From Sphaerotilus mobilis (GTDB lineage: Bacteria; Pseudomonadota; Gammaproteobacteria; Burkholderiales; Burkholderiaceae_C): DNA of 64,000 bases. This document shows, piece by piece, positions 1 to 10,399 of this stretch. The notes below the pieces were generated by a model, which was given only the letters and a program-made list of their open reading frames with translations, was not told where the DNA came from and did not search any database. The DNA lies in contig NZ_SGWV01000013.1 in the NCBI RefSeq assembly GCF_004216565.1, forward strand, positions 62,001-126,000. The letters are read 5' to 3'. How positions within the stretch are numbered: the stretch's first letter is position 1; every line of letters begins with the position of its first letter. The position numbers and the translations under genes were made by a program.

Positions 1-139
1 GCCGCTGCGCGAGGTGGTCGGGCACGAGCATGTGGCGCCAGGCCGCAAGCGCGATCCCGGGCCGGGCTTCGACGCCTCGCGGCTGCGTCGACGGTTGCGT
101 GGCAGCGGTCTGGTGCTGGCGTGGATGACCCCGAAATGA
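1..139 (+). CDS. ampD: AmpD, 1,6-anhydro-N-acetylmuramyl-L-alanine amidase (3' end only)
   Basis: The window opens inside this gene; the first complete codon is at position 2 and the stop TGA is at 137-139, leaving 45 residues. The visible tail holds the signature VGHEHVAPGRKRDPGP, which matches the C-terminal zinc-site motif of AmpD (family: VGHSDIAPGRKTDPGP), including the His and the Asp that bind zinc and the Lys near the active site. AmpD is a cytoplasmic amidase that cleaves the peptide from anhydro-muropeptides during murein recycling. Only the end is present, so the N-terminal half cannot be judged. Confidence 0.85.
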   Translation, partial: PLREVVGHEHVAPGRKRDPGPGFDASRLRRRLRGSGLVLAWMTPK

Positions 140-173
140 GAGATTTGGACTGCCTGGGGTTTATGCTCCCCTC

Positions 174-189
174 ACACTAGCGCTAGTGC
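174..189. promoter_or_regulatory. NrdR box 1 upstream of nrdA
   Basis: The 16 bases ACACTAGCGCTAGTGC form a near-perfect palindrome and match the NrdR box pattern (acaCwAtATaTwGtgt). It lies just upstream of the candidate -35 of nrdA. NrdR is the ATP/dATP-sensing repressor of ribonucleotide reductase genes. A second box starts exactly 31 bp downstream. Confidence 0.8.
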
Positions 190-218
190 TTCGCAACGAT
201 CGGGGCACTAGCTATAGT
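190..218 (+). promoter_or_regulatory. Candidate nrdA promoter
   Basis: TTCGCA at 190-195 (-35) and TATAGT at 213-218 (-10) are separated by 17 bp. The -10 lies inside NrdR box 2 and the -35 directly follows box 1, the arrangement expected for repression by NrdR. The start of transcription would be near 225, leaving a leader of about 270 bases up to the nrdA start, in which I see no gene. Confidence 0.55.
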
Positions 219-220
219 GC
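205..220. promoter_or_regulatory. NrdR box 2 upstream of nrdA
   Basis: GCACTAGCTATAGTGC is a second NrdR-type palindrome. Its start is 31 bp after that of box 1, about three helical turns, so both boxes face the same side of the DNA. This spacing is the known arrangement for cooperative NrdR binding. Confidence 0.8.
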
Positions 221-495
221 CTCCTCGTGCTATTCTCCGACCCGATCAAGACAGCAGCAGATCCCGTGACGCGCTGGTTCCGCAGTCCGCTTGAACAGCC
301 TGTCGAGACCCAGGTCCGCGCTCCAAGGGACACGAGACCCGCAACTTCCAACCGTTTCCTGCCACCCGCCTGGCGACCGCGCGCACAGCAATCCGACGCT
401 GCTGCTTGAGCCCCGGCGCGGCAGGGCATGGCCGATCGATGGGCTGCTGCCTGTCACGCCAGACGACCGACATCCCAGACACGCAAGGAGCACCG

Positions 496-3429
<2,934 letters not shown>

Positions 3430-3490
3430 GCTGAGGCGACCTCGTCCGACCTGAGACCCGCGTGCATCGAGACCGTCCAGCCGATGGGTT

Positions 3491-3515
3491 GCAAGAGGGC
3501 CGCGCGCCCTCTTGC
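3491..3515 (+). other. Perfect intercistronic hairpin between nrdA and nrdB
   Basis: GCAAGAGGGC (3491-3500) pairs perfectly with GCCCTCTTGC (3506-3515) around a 5-base loop. No T-run follows, so it is not a normal intrinsic terminator. It could protect the upstream nrdA message from 3' decay or set the nrdA:nrdB ratio. Confidence 0.6.
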
Positions 3516-3532
3516 AGCGTGTCAATAAGTGC

Positions 3533-3561
3533 TTGGTGTTTCGACGCAACATTCAGATAAT
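3533..3561 (+). promoter_or_regulatory. Possible internal promoter for nrdB
   Basis: TTGGTG (3533-3538) and GATAAT (3556-3561) are 17 bp apart, 22 bp before the nrdB start codon. This would give a very short leader. The -35 is a weak match, so the call is tentative. Confidence 0.35.
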
Positions 3562-3583
3562 TCACTTCATCAGGAAGTCAGAC

Positions 3584-4759
3584 ATGCTCGTCTGGGAAGA
3601 CACTCCGCGCCCCACGCCAACGTCGGCGACCCCGTATCCATCGAACGTTCCGCGCGACGCTCCGATGCAGCCCTCGTCACTGCCGCACGCTGCGGTCGGC
3701 CTGCCGAGGGCTTCGTCATCGGCCACCGACGCAGGCTCCGAACGTCGCGTCAACATCGCTGACAAGCGCATCATCAACGGCCAGACCGACGTCAATCAGC
3801 TGGTGCCCTTCAAGTACAAGTGGGCCTGGGACAAGTACCTTGCGACCTGTGCCAACCACTGGATGCCGCAAGAGATCAACATGTCGCGCGACATCGCGAC
3901 CTGGAAAGATCCCAACGGCCTGACCGATGACGAGCGACGCCTGATCAAGCGCAACCTCGGCTTCTTCGTCACGGCCGATTCGCTCGCGGCGAACAACATC
4001 ACGCTGGGCACCTACCGCCACATCACCGCGCCCGAGTGCCGCCAGTTCCTGCTGCGTCAGGCCTTCGAGGAAGCGATCCACACTCACGCCTACCAGTACA
4101 TCGTCGAGTCGCTCGGGCTGGACGAGGGCGAGATCTTCAACGCGTACCACGAGGTCGCGTCGATCCGCGACAAGGACGAGTTCCTGATCCCCTTCATCGA
4201 CGCGATCATGGATCCGTCCTTCAAGACCGGCACGCTCGAGAACGACCAGACCTTGCTCAAGAGCCTGATCGTGTTTGCCTGTCTGATGGAGGGCCTGTTC
4301 TTCTACGTGGGCTTCACACAGATCCTGGCGCTGGGCCGGCAGAACAAGATGACCGGCGCGGCCGAGCAGTACCAGTACATCCTGCGCGACGAGTCCATGC
4401 ACTGCAACTTCGGCATCGACCTGATCAACGCGATCAAGCTTGAGAACCCGCAGCTGTGGACCGCCTCGTTCAAGGCCGAGATCAAGGCCTTGTTCATGAA
4501 GGCGGTGGAGCTGGAGTACCGCTATGCCGAGGACACCATGCCGCGTGGCGTGCTGGGCCTCAACGCTTCAATGTTCAAGGGCTATTTGCGATACATCGCC
4601 AATCGGCGCGCCACGCAGATCGGCCTCGACGAGCTCTTCCCGAACGAGGAAAACCCGTTCCCCTGGATGAGCGAAATGATCGACCTGAAGAAGGAGCGCA
4701 ATTTCTTCGAGACCCGCGTCATCGAGTACCAGTCCGGCGGTGCGCTGTCCTGGGACTGA
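3584..4759 (+). CDS. nrdB: Class Ia ribonucleoside-diphosphate reductase, beta (small) subunit
   Basis: A 391-residue ferritin-like radical subunit that houses the diiron-tyrosyl cofactor used by NrdA. ATG 3584 is preceded by AGGAAG (3572-3577). The motif [11 protein letters not shown] carries the Glu and His iron ligands (about E163, H166) and the radical tyrosine four residues later (about Y170), which marks it as the tyrosyl-radical class. The second ligand set is in [10 protein letters not shown] and RDESMHCNF. The C-terminus ends in an ordinary NrdA-binding tail. It follows nrdA after 154 bp containing a strong hairpin and a weak promoter candidate. Confidence 0.96.
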   Translation: MLVWEDTPRPTPTSATPYPSNVPRDAPMQPSSLPHAAVGLPRASSSATDAGSERRVNIADKRIINGQTDVNQLVPFKYKWAWDKYLATCANHWMPQEINMSRDIATWKDPNGLTDDERRLIKRNLGFFVTADSLAANNITLGTYRHITAPECRQFLLRQAFEEAIHTHAYQYIVESLGLDEGEIFNAYHEVASIRDKDEFLIPFIDAIMDPSFKTGTLENDQTLLKSLIVFACLMEGLFFYVGFTQILALGRQNKMTGAAEQYQYILRDESMHCNFGIDLINAIKLENPQLWTASFKAEIKALFMKAVELEYRYAEDTMPRGVLGLNASMFKGYLRYIANRRATQIGLDELFPNEENPFPWMSEMIDLKKERNFFETRVIEYQSGGALSWD

Positions 4760-4826
4760 GCGAGCGCCTTGCCGGCCCGGTTGCCGGTGAATCCCGCGAC
4801 TCGTTGACGACGGTTCGACCCCACTG

Positions 4827-4854
4827 GCGCGGCAGGCTTGAAGGCCTGTCGCGC
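4827..4854 (+). other. Stem-loop downstream of nrdB
   Basis: GCGCGGCAGGC (4827-4837) pairs with GCCTGTCGCGC (4844-4854) over 11 positions with one G-U pair and a 6-base loop. There is no T-run, so termination would have to be inefficient or need Rho. The rest of 4760-4961 holds nothing else I can name. Confidence 0.4.
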
Positions 4855-4961
4855 CTGAACACATCCCCAGCACCCGAGGTCGGCGCAAGAATGACCCGGG
4901 CTCTGTGGATCATGTGGCCCATCGGGCTGCATGTCCCGTCAACCTGATCAAGGAGATACCC

Positions 4962-5576
4962 ATGGCAACTGCGAAGAAAGCTGCAGCGAAGAAGGCGGCC
5001 CCCGCCAAGGCACCGGCCAAGAAAGCCGCTGCTCCGAAGCCCGCGCTGAAGAAGGCGGCGCCTGCGAAGAAGGCCGCCGCTCCGGCGAAGAAGGCTGCTG
5101 CGCCGGCCAAGAAGGCCGCTGCGAAGAAGGCGGCTGCGCCGGCGAAGGCACCGGCCAAGAAGGCTGCCGCTGCGCCGAAGCCCGCGCTGAAGAAGGCGGC
5201 ACCGGCCAAGAAGGCCGCTGCTCCGGCGAAGAAGGCGGCCGCGAAGAAGGCGGCTGCACCGGCGAAGGCTCCGGCGAAGGCTCCTGCCAAGAAGGCCGCA
5301 GCACCGAAGCCGGCGCTGAAGAAGGCGGCACCGGCCAAGAAGGCGGCCGCGCCTGCCAAGGCACCGGCCAAGAAGGCCGCTGCGAAGAAGGCCGCTGCGC
5401 CCGCCAAGGCCCCGGCAAAGAAGGCGGCAGCCAAGAAGGCCGCCGCCAAGAAGGCTGCCAAGAAAGCGGCCCCTGCGCCGGCTGCCCCTGCGGCTGCTGC
5501 GCCCGCTGCACCGTCGGCGAAGACCACGCTGAGCCCTCAGGCGGCTTGGCCCTTCCCGACCGGCGACAAGCCCTGA
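4962..5576 (+). CDS. Histone H1-like, Lys/Ala/Pro-rich DNA-binding protein
   Basis: A 204-residue protein built almost wholly of Lys, Ala and Pro in repeats such as KKAAAPAKAPAKKAA, ending in an alanine/proline stretch and ASPQAAWPFPTG-like tail. ATG 4962 has AAGGAG at 4950-4955. Proteins of this composition (bacterial H1/HC1-HC2-like, AlgP-like) bind DNA through their basic tail and act in nucleoid compaction or regulation. There is no folded domain; the repeats make the length likely to vary between strains. It stands between nrdB and a strong terminator. The function is inferred from composition only. Confidence 0.85.
   Translation: MATAKKAAAKKAAPAKAPAKKAAAPKPALKKAAPAKKAAAPAKKAAAPAKKAAAKKAAAPAKAPAKKAAAAPKPALKKAAPAKKAAAPAKKAAAKKAAAPAKAPAKAPAKKAAAPKPALKKAAPAKKAAAPAKAPAKKAAAKKAAAPAKAPAKKAAAKKAAAKKAAKKAAPAPAAPAAAAPAAPSAKTTLSPQAAWPFPTGDKP
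4974..5468 (+). repeat. Degenerate in-frame tandem repeats encoding AAKKAAAPAKA
   Basis: The coding DNA is a mosaic of units such as GCGAAGAAGGCCGCTGC and CCGGCCAAGAAGGCC repeated in frame with third-position variation. Units recur in blocks (for example the block encoding APKPALKKAAPAKKAA occurs three times). Such arrays expand and contract by slippage or recombination and are prone to assembly errors. Confidence 0.8.
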
Positions 5577-5585
5577 TCGAGCCGT

Positions 5586-5621
5586 CCGCCGCCGTGCGGG
5601 TCTTGCGACCCACGGAGGCGG
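5586..5621 (+). other. Long interrupted hairpin after the H1-like gene
   Basis: CCGCC-CCGT-GGGTC (from 5586) pairs with GACCC-ACGG-GGCGG (to 5621) around a TTGC loop, with small bulges. It lies 9 bp after the stop codon and just before the intrinsic terminator, so it may protect the message 3' end. Confidence 0.5.
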
Positions 5622-5634
5622 CGGTGAGCTCACG

Positions 5635-5660
5635 CCCGGACGAATGTCCGGGTTTTTTTT
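5635..5660 (+). terminator. Intrinsic terminator after the H1-like gene
   Basis: CCCGGAC (5635-5641), loop GAAT, GTCCGGG (5646-5652), then eight T residues (5653-5660). This is a textbook Rho-independent terminator. Confidence 0.92.
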
Positions 5661-5718
5661 CGCCTGCTCCCCAGGCGTCCTTCGACCGGTCGTCGAGCTG
5701 ACGGGCCGGACCGACACC

Positions 5719-6108
5719 ATGTCCAAGCGTCCTGTTTCACCGCATGCTGTTCCTGCAGACCCAAGCGCGCCCCGGGTCATCGCAAGCTTCCTGAGCTGGC
5801 CGCACGCTGGCGGTGTGCTGGTCGATGTGACCGTCGTGCCCAACGCTCGGCGGACCGAAGCGGTCGGGCTGCACGATGGCGCCTTGCGGGTGAGACTGGC
5901 TGCTCCACCGGTCGACGGTGCCGCCAACGAGGCGCTGCAGCAGTGGCTGGCCCGATCGCTGGGCCTGCCGCAGCGCGCGGTCACCCTGGTGCAGGGGCAG
6001 ACCAGCCGACGCAAGCGTCTGCACGCGCAGGCCAATGCACAGGCCGTGCTCGGCTGGCTGGCGGATCTGCGGACGGCCGGTGTGCCGGACCTGTCGCTGC
6101 CGGATTGA
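5719..6108 (+). CDS. DUF167 (YggU-family) protein
   Basis: A 129-residue protein with the DUF167 core: VVPNARRTEAVGLHDGALRVRL, then the diagnostic PPVDGAANEALQ and a C-terminal basic part with GQTSRRKRL. I chose ATG 5719 because the upstream in-frame ATG at 5644 lies inside the terminator hairpin. The family is small, cytoplasmic, widely conserved and of unknown function; it is often near yggT in other bacteria, which is not the case here. Confidence 0.85.
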   Translation: MSKRPVSPHAVPADPSAPRVIASFLSWPHAGGVLVDVTVVPNARRTEAVGLHDGALRVRLAAPPVDGAANEALQQWLARSLGLPQRAVTLVQGQTSRRKRLHAQANAQAVLGWLADLRTAGVPDLSLPD

Positions 6109-6131
6109 AGGGCCGCTGGCCGTGTCCCCCG

Positions 6132-6530
6132 TCAGGTCGCGTCAGGACGGCCCAGGTTGGGCTCTGGCGCGTGCGGCAAGGCACCGGTGTGGATGACCGG
6201 CAAGGCGGGCATGGCGGGTGCTGTGCTGGCGCCTGCTCGGTCCGAACCGGTGTCGAGGGCGTGCAGTGCCTGCAGGCGACGATTCTTGTCACGCAGGCGG
6301 CGCACCTCGTCCTGCAGGCTGGCGATGTGGGCCTGATCGGCCTCGGCTTCGGCCAGGCGCTTGCGCAGCTCCAGCAGCTGGCGCGCGGCGGCCTCGCGCG
6401 AGATGCGCAGCTCGGTCTCGGCTTCGATCACCGCGCGGCGCGAGCGCTGGCGGTCCCAGCTTGCCAGCAGCAGCAACAGCACGCCCGCGATCAGGCCCAG
6501 GACCCCGAAGAGGCTGATGACGACATCCAT
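6132..6530 (-). CDS. Membrane-anchored coiled-coil protein, function unknown
   Basis: A 132-residue protein: one N-terminal membrane helix (about residues 3-24, VVISLFGVLGLIAGVLLLLL) followed by a charged, heptad-rich coiled coil (about 27-90, rich in E, R, L and A) and a flexible Pro/Ala-rich tail. The start has AAGGAG six bases upstream. It ends 24 bp after the convergent DUF167 gene and starts 56 bp beyond the end of the PfkB kinase gene on the same strand, so the two are probably co-transcribed. I do not recognise a family beyond this architecture. Confidence 0.6.
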   Translation of the reverse strand: MDVVISLFGVLGLIAGVLLLLLASWDRQRSRRAVIEAETELRISREAAARQLLELRKRLAEAEADQAHIASLQDEVRRLRDKNRRLQALHALDTGSDRAGASTAPAMPALPVIHTGALPHAPEPNLGRPDAT

Positions 6531-6586
6531 CGCGCGCTCCTTGTGGCGTTGACGCCGGCTGGCCGCAACCGCCGGCGCAGCCTGGA

Positions 6587-7504
6587 TCAGGCCGGGGTCA
6601 GGCCCAGTGCGACCGGGTCCAGCACGTGGTTCTGGGTGCCGGCGGCGGCGATCTTGATGGCGCCCACGCGGTTGCCCAGCTCGACGCAGCGCACCAGGTC
6701 CCAGTCGCGCTCCAGGCCGTAGAGCAGGGCGGCGCGGAACGCGTCGCCGCAGCCGGTCGGGTCGACCACCGCCTCGGCCTGCACGCCGGCCACGCGCGTG
6801 ACGTTGCCGTCGATCCACACGTCGCAGCCCTCATGGCCCAGCGTCACGACCAGGCCCTTGAGGTGCGAGCGCGACAGCGTCGCCAGGTCCACGCCGGTGC
6901 GGTCGCACAGCATGCGGCCTTCGTAGTCGTTGACGGCCACCCAGGTTGCCAGTTTGACGAAGTGACGCAATTCGTCGCCGTTGAACAGCGGCAGGCCCTG
7001 ACCCGGGTCGAACACGAAGGGGATGCCGGCCTCGGCCATTTGCTCGGCGTGGCGCAGCATGGCGTCGCGGCCGTCGGGGGCGATGATGCCGATGGCGATC
7101 TCACCGCGCGGGTTCGGGATCGCGAGCCGCACCGCATGTTCCATCGCACCGGGGTGGAAGGCGGTGATCTGGTTGTTGTCGCGGTCGGTGGTGATGTGGC
7201 ACTGCGCCGAGTAGCACTCGCTCAGCAGCGCGACATGGCGGGCGTCGATGCCCAGGTCACGCAGGCGCGCCAGGTACACATCGCCATCGGCGCCGACGGT
7301 GGCCATCGGCAAGGGCTCGCCGCCGAGCTTCTTCAGCGAATAGGCGATATTGCCGGCGCAGCCACCAAACTCGCGCCGCAGCGACGGCACCAGGAAGGAC
7401 GTGTTCAGGATGTGGATGTGGTCCGGCAGGATCTGGTCGGCGAAGCGGCCGGGGAAGGTGGCGATCGTGTCGAAGGCGAGGGAGCCGCAGATCAGGGCTG
7501 GCAT
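6587..7504 (-). CDS. PfkB-family carbohydrate/nucleoside kinase
   Basis: A 305-residue ribokinase-fold kinase. The start gives MPALICGSLAFDTI, with GGAG five bases upstream. Family marks include the N-terminal GGCAGNIAYSLKKLGG (PfkB signature 1 type) and the C-terminal DPTGCGDAFRAALLYGL, whose GCGD holds the catalytic Asp and anion hole. The arrangement resembles the adenosine-kinase-like PfkB proteins common in Burkholderiales, but the substrate (adenosine, ribose or another sugar) cannot be decided from sequence alone. A membrane coiled-coil gene follows on the same strand. Confidence 0.85.
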   Translation of the reverse strand: MPALICGSLAFDTIATFPGRFADQILPDHIHILNTSFLVPSLRREFGGCAGNIAYSLKKLGGEPLPMATVGADGDVYLARLRDLGIDARHVALLSECYSAQCHITTDRDNNQITAFHPGAMEHAVRLAIPNPRGEIAIGIIAPDGRDAMLRHAEQMAEAGIPFVFDPGQGLPLFNGDELRHFVKLATWVAVNDYEGRMLCDRTGVDLATLSRSHLKGLVVTLGHEGCDVWIDGNVTRVAGVQAEAVVDPTGCGDAFRAALLYGLERDWDLVRCVELGNRVGAIKIAAAGTQNHVLDPVALGLTPA

Positions 7505-7935
7505 GGTCACTCCGTGGTCGGCTGGGGCGGCCGTGAAAGGGGATGCGGGAAACGCAGGGCATGAAGCCGGCAAGCCGCCCGCGAAACGGGCGATTGTCGC
7601 TGCCCTGGTGGACACGGAGGGGTTGGATGCTGCGCTGCATCGTGACGCCGGGACGGATCCGCGTGGATCGGTGGCTGCACGAAAAAAGAAGGGGGACGGG
7701 ACAAGGGCTCCGGACGCTCGCTCTCTCTTGTCCGGCTTGCCCGCCCCCCTGGGACCTCACCCAGTCCCGAACGCTACTCTGTCGAGGAGACGCAAAGTAG
7801 TGCTTCGACCGTCGCCGCGCCGGGGTGAGGCTCGCGCGGCGGCGGGGTTCGTCGACGCGCCGGAAGGGGCTCCGGGCGGGACGGGAAAACGGGCGTCGAA
7901 CGCGGTTGGACCTGCTCGACGCGTAGGGGCGGCAC
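7505..7935. other. Intergenic stretch without a recognised gene
   Basis: About 430 bp upstream of the PfkB gene and downstream of a small minus-strand gene. It contains purine- and pyrimidine-rich tracts and an inverted repeat GGACAAG (7699-7705) / CTTGTCC (7727-7733) with a 21-base spacer. I found no convincing coding frame, tRNA or riboswitch here. Confidence 0.4.
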
Positions 7936-8052
7936 TCAGCGCAACTGCGCGGTGACGACGCCTTGTTCAGGACTTTCGGCACCGGCAAAGGCACCCAGGG
8001 CGATGACCAGCGCGGCGGCGGCCAGCCAGTCGGTCCAGCGGAATTTCTTCAT
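7936..8052 (-). CDS. Small single-helix membrane or exported protein (38 residues)
   Basis: Reads MKKFRWTDWLAAAALVIALG, then AFAGAESPEQGVVTAQLR and a stop. A basic N-terminus, an aromatic patch and a hydrophobic segment of about 17 residues are consistent with a membrane anchor or signal peptide (possible AFA-GA cleavage). An AAGGGAG ribosome site lies upstream of ATG 8052. It is 177 bp from the end of the next gene upstream on the same strand and is separated from it by hairpins. No family recognised. Confidence 0.55.
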   Translation of the reverse strand: MKKFRWTDWLAAAALVIALGAFAGAESPEQGVVTAQLR

Positions 8053-8172
8053 CTCGCGGCTCCCTTGTTGCGGCCAGAGGATCCTGGCAAGACCCTGAAC
8101 CCAGCCTGATCTGCAAAACGCAGGAGCCGTGCCATGCAGCGAATGTGTCGCCGATCACGGCCGGCGGCGGGA

Positions 8173-8233
8173 CTTGCAATGGCTCATTGCAAGACTGACG
8201 CAAAGCGTCAGGCGGCCTGACGGGAATCGTCAG
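8173..8233. other. Array of three adjacent hairpins at the yafJ-like gene 3' end
   Basis: Three perfect inverted repeats follow one another: CTTGCAATG/CATTGCAAG (8173-8193, 3-base loop), CTGACGC/GCGTCAG (8195-8211, AAA loop) and CTGACG/CGTCAG (8217-8233). The last includes the stop codon of the amidotransferase gene. There is no long T-run. They may end transcription from that gene or block processing; symmetry means they fold on either strand. Confidence 0.55.
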
Positions 8234-8985
8234 CGAACCCGGCTGCCGTCGACGAAGGTGGCCAGTTCTTGCGGTCGCATCGCCTGCCAGGTTTCGTCAC
8301 GGGTCAGCGGCTCGGTCACCACGATGGCGACGCGGTCGCTGGGCGTGGTCTGGGCGGCGAAGTCGACCGTCAGGTCCTCATCCTGCAACTGGGCCCGTGC
8401 GAACGGGTGGCGTCGTTCGACGTAGTGCAGGTGCGTCGAGCAATGGGCCCACAGGGCCTCGCCGTTGCTGAGCAGGAGATTGAAGGTGCCGTGCGGGGTG
8501 ATGCGTGGCAGCAGCTCGGCCAGCGTCTCGCTCAGGTGCTCGACGCTCGGCAGCGAGGCGTGGTTCTTGGCCAGTTCCTGCATGAGCCAGCAGAAGGCGC
8601 GCTCGCTGTCGGTCGAGCCGACGGGGCGGAAGGCGGCGTGCAGCTTCGGGTGGAAGTCGACCAGGTTGCCGTTGTGCGCAAAGACCCAGTAGCGGCCCCA
8701 CAGCTCGCGCTGGAAGGGGTGGGTGTTCTCCAGCGCGACGACGCCCTGCGTGGCCTTGCGGATGTGGGCCAGGATGTGGCGGCTGCGGATCGGGTAGCGC
8801 TGCACCATCTGCGCCACTGGCGAGACGGTGGCGCTCTGGTGGTCGACGAACAGGCGCACCCCCGCGCCCTCGAAGAAGGCGATGCCAAAGCCGTCTTTGT
8901 GCTCCTGGGCACGCTGGGCGAAGCCGGTGAAGCTGAACACCAGATCGGTCGGCGTGTTGGCGTTGAGGCCGAGCAGCTGGCACAT
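8230..8985 (-). CDS. Class II glutamine amidotransferase (YafJ-like)
   Basis: A 251-residue N-terminal-nucleophile amidotransferase. After Met1 the nucleophile Cys2 is in MCQLLGLNANTPTD; other family marks are HKDGFGIAFF, HIRKATQG and NTHPFQRELWGRYWVFAHNGNL. The protein has no synthase domain, as usual for YafJ. It probably hydrolyses a gamma-glutamyl amide, but the partner or substrate is unknown. It lies 12 bp after the flavoprotein gene upstream, so the two are likely one transcript. Confidence 0.88.
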   Translation of the reverse strand: MCQLLGLNANTPTDLVFSFTGFAQRAQEHKDGFGIAFFEGAGVRLFVDHQSATVSPVAQMVQRYPIRSRHILAHIRKATQGVVALENTHPFQRELWGRYWVFAHNGNLVDFHPKLHAAFRPVGSTDSERAFCWLMQELAKNHASLPSVEHLSETLAELLPRITPHGTFNLLLSNGEALWAHCSTHLHYVERRHPFARAQLQDEDLTVDFAAQTTPSDRVAIVVTEPLTRDETWQAMRPQELATFVDGSRVR

Positions 8986-8997
8986 GGCGGGTCGGTC

Positions 8998-10296
8998 TCA
9001 GCGGCTGCTGAACAGGCGCATCAGGCCCTTGAGCGAGAGCAGGTTGCCGGGGTTGCTGGTTTCCTCCAGCACCCCACTCATGCGCCGCAGCACCGACGCG
9101 CTGCGGCGGGCGCGCCAGATCACCAGATCGGCCAGCCACGGGTGATGGTTGACCTGGTTGGCCTTCTCGTAGAGGTCAAAGCGCGGCTGCAGCGCCGCGA
9201 TGGCGGCCTGGTAGCGCGCCAGCACGGCCGCGTCGTCGCCGGATGGCTCGCCGATGCAGGCGGCGGCCAGCATGCCGGTCTCCATGGCCTTGCCGATGCC
9301 TTCGCCGCTGAAGTCGTAGGTCGAGCCGATCGCCTCGCCGGTGGCCAGCACGCCGGGTCGACCCAGGCGGGCACCGCGCAGCGTGCAGCGCAGCGGTGCG
9401 CCCTTGGTCTCACCGCGCCAGCGGGCCTGCTGCATCAGCTCGCGGGCGGGGGGATGGACGCGGGTGAAGGCGTCGAACAGCGCGTGCAGGTTGGCGCCGT
9501 CGCCGCTCTCGCCACGCTGGAAGAAGGCGCCCACGCCGATGTTGAACAGGCCGTCGCCACAGGGAAAGATCCAGCCATAGCCGGGCCGCAGCGCGCGGTG
9601 CCAGACGACGTCCATGGTGGTCAGCCGCTCGGCCAGTTCAGGCGCATGCACGTGCACCCGCAAGGCGATGCCGGTGGGCGTGCGGCGTTCGCAGAGGTCG
9701 GCCTTGATCAGCGCCGGCACGGCTGCGCCGGTGGCCATGACGACCCAGCGCGTGGCCACTTCACGGACATGCGCCGTGTCACCCGCCGCACGCAGGCGAG
9801 CGCCATGCACCCGGCCGTTGGACTCGATCAGGCCGTCGAACTTCCACGGTGTGCGCACATGCACGCCGACGCGCTGCGCCTGCTGCACCAGCAACGTGTC
9901 CAGCACCTGGCGCGGCAGCACCGCGAGCCGGCCCGGCACGTCGACCTGGCCGCCACGCGGCGCGACGCAGCGCACATGCGCGACCGGCTGGGCGCGTGCC
10001 AGCACCGCATCGAGCACGCCCAGGTGGCGCAGGGCGGTGTGGGCATCGGGGATCAGGCCTTCGCCGCAGATCTTGTCGCGCGGGAAGTCGTGCTGGTCGA
10101 TCAGCAGGACCGAGCGCCCGGCCCGCGCCAGTTCGATCGCGCAGGCACTGCCAGCCGGTCCGGCGCCAACCACCAGCACGTCGACCGCTGCGGGCCAGTC
10201 GCCGCTGCCGTCGACCCGCAAGGTGGCATCGCGGCCAAGTCGCGCCGCCACGTCGGGCGGCAGGCTGGGGTTCGGGGTCTGGTGACTGGTGTTCAT
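8998..10296 (-). CDS. Geranylgeranyl-reductase-family FAD-dependent oxidoreductase
   Basis: A 432-residue flavoprotein. The dinucleotide-binding motif VLVVGAGPAGSACAIELAR is at about 40-58, followed by FPRDKICGEGL, which is typical of the geranylgeranyl-reductase/halogenase-like group, and the second FAD motif ATGEAIGSTYDFSGEGIGKAMETG. Members reduce isoprenoid double bonds or oxidise aromatic substrates; the substrate here is unknown. There is no nearby chlorophyll or quinone gene. It is probably co-transcribed with the amidotransferase downstream. Confidence 0.8.
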   Translation of the reverse strand: MNTSHQTPNPSLPPDVAARLGRDATLRVDGSGDWPAAVDVLVVGAGPAGSACAIELARAGRSVLLIDQHDFPRDKICGEGLIPDAHTALRHLGVLDAVLARAQPVAHVRCVAPRGGQVDVPGRLAVLPRQVLDTLLVQQAQRVGVHVRTPWKFDGLIESNGRVHGARLRAAGDTAHVREVATRWVVMATGAAVPALIKADLCERRTPTGIALRVHVHAPELAERLTTMDVVWHRALRPGYGWIFPCGDGLFNIGVGAFFQRGESGDGANLHALFDAFTRVHPPARELMQQARWRGETKGAPLRCTLRGARLGRPGVLATGEAIGSTYDFSGEGIGKAMETGMLAAACIGEPSGDDAAVLARYQAAIAALQPRFDLYEKANQVNHHPWLADLVIWRARRSASVLRRMSGVLEETSNPGNLLSLKGLMRLFSSR

Positions 10297-10399
10297 GCCG
10301 GCAGGATTCTAGGGAGCGGGCTGGACCGCTGCGGCTTGACCCGCGTCAAGTCGGCGTGACCGATGGCGCGCGAGCATGGGGCATCCACCGGAGAAAGAC

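Noticed and set aside
4805-4830. tRNA-like T-arm (GGTTCGACCCC) downstream of nrdB
   Set aside because: No acceptor, anticodon or D-arm pairing around it and no CCA-like end; not a tRNA.
4910-5527. Minus-strand frame of 205 residues, Ala/Phe-rich, looking like a membrane protein
   Set aside because: It is the antisense reading of the Lys/Ala repeats of the H1-like gene (AAG/GCC codons read as CTT/GGC), so the hydrophobicity is an artefact.
7699-7733. GGACAAG...CTTGTCC pair as another site for the MerR/B12 regulator
   Set aside because: The spacer (21 bases) differs from the pair at 54159-54180 and no lipid or light gene is adjacent; likely chance.
7780-7800. Possible cyclic-di-GMP (GEMM) riboswitch suggested by a GACGCAAAG string
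   Set aside because: The flanking helices and the second conserved loop are absent; a single short match is not enough.
8269-10359. Plus-strand open frame of 696 codons opposite the amidotransferase and flavoprotein genes
   Set aside because: Both minus-strand genes have clear family motifs in their own frames; the plus-strand product is a Gln/His/Val/Ala-rich shadow.
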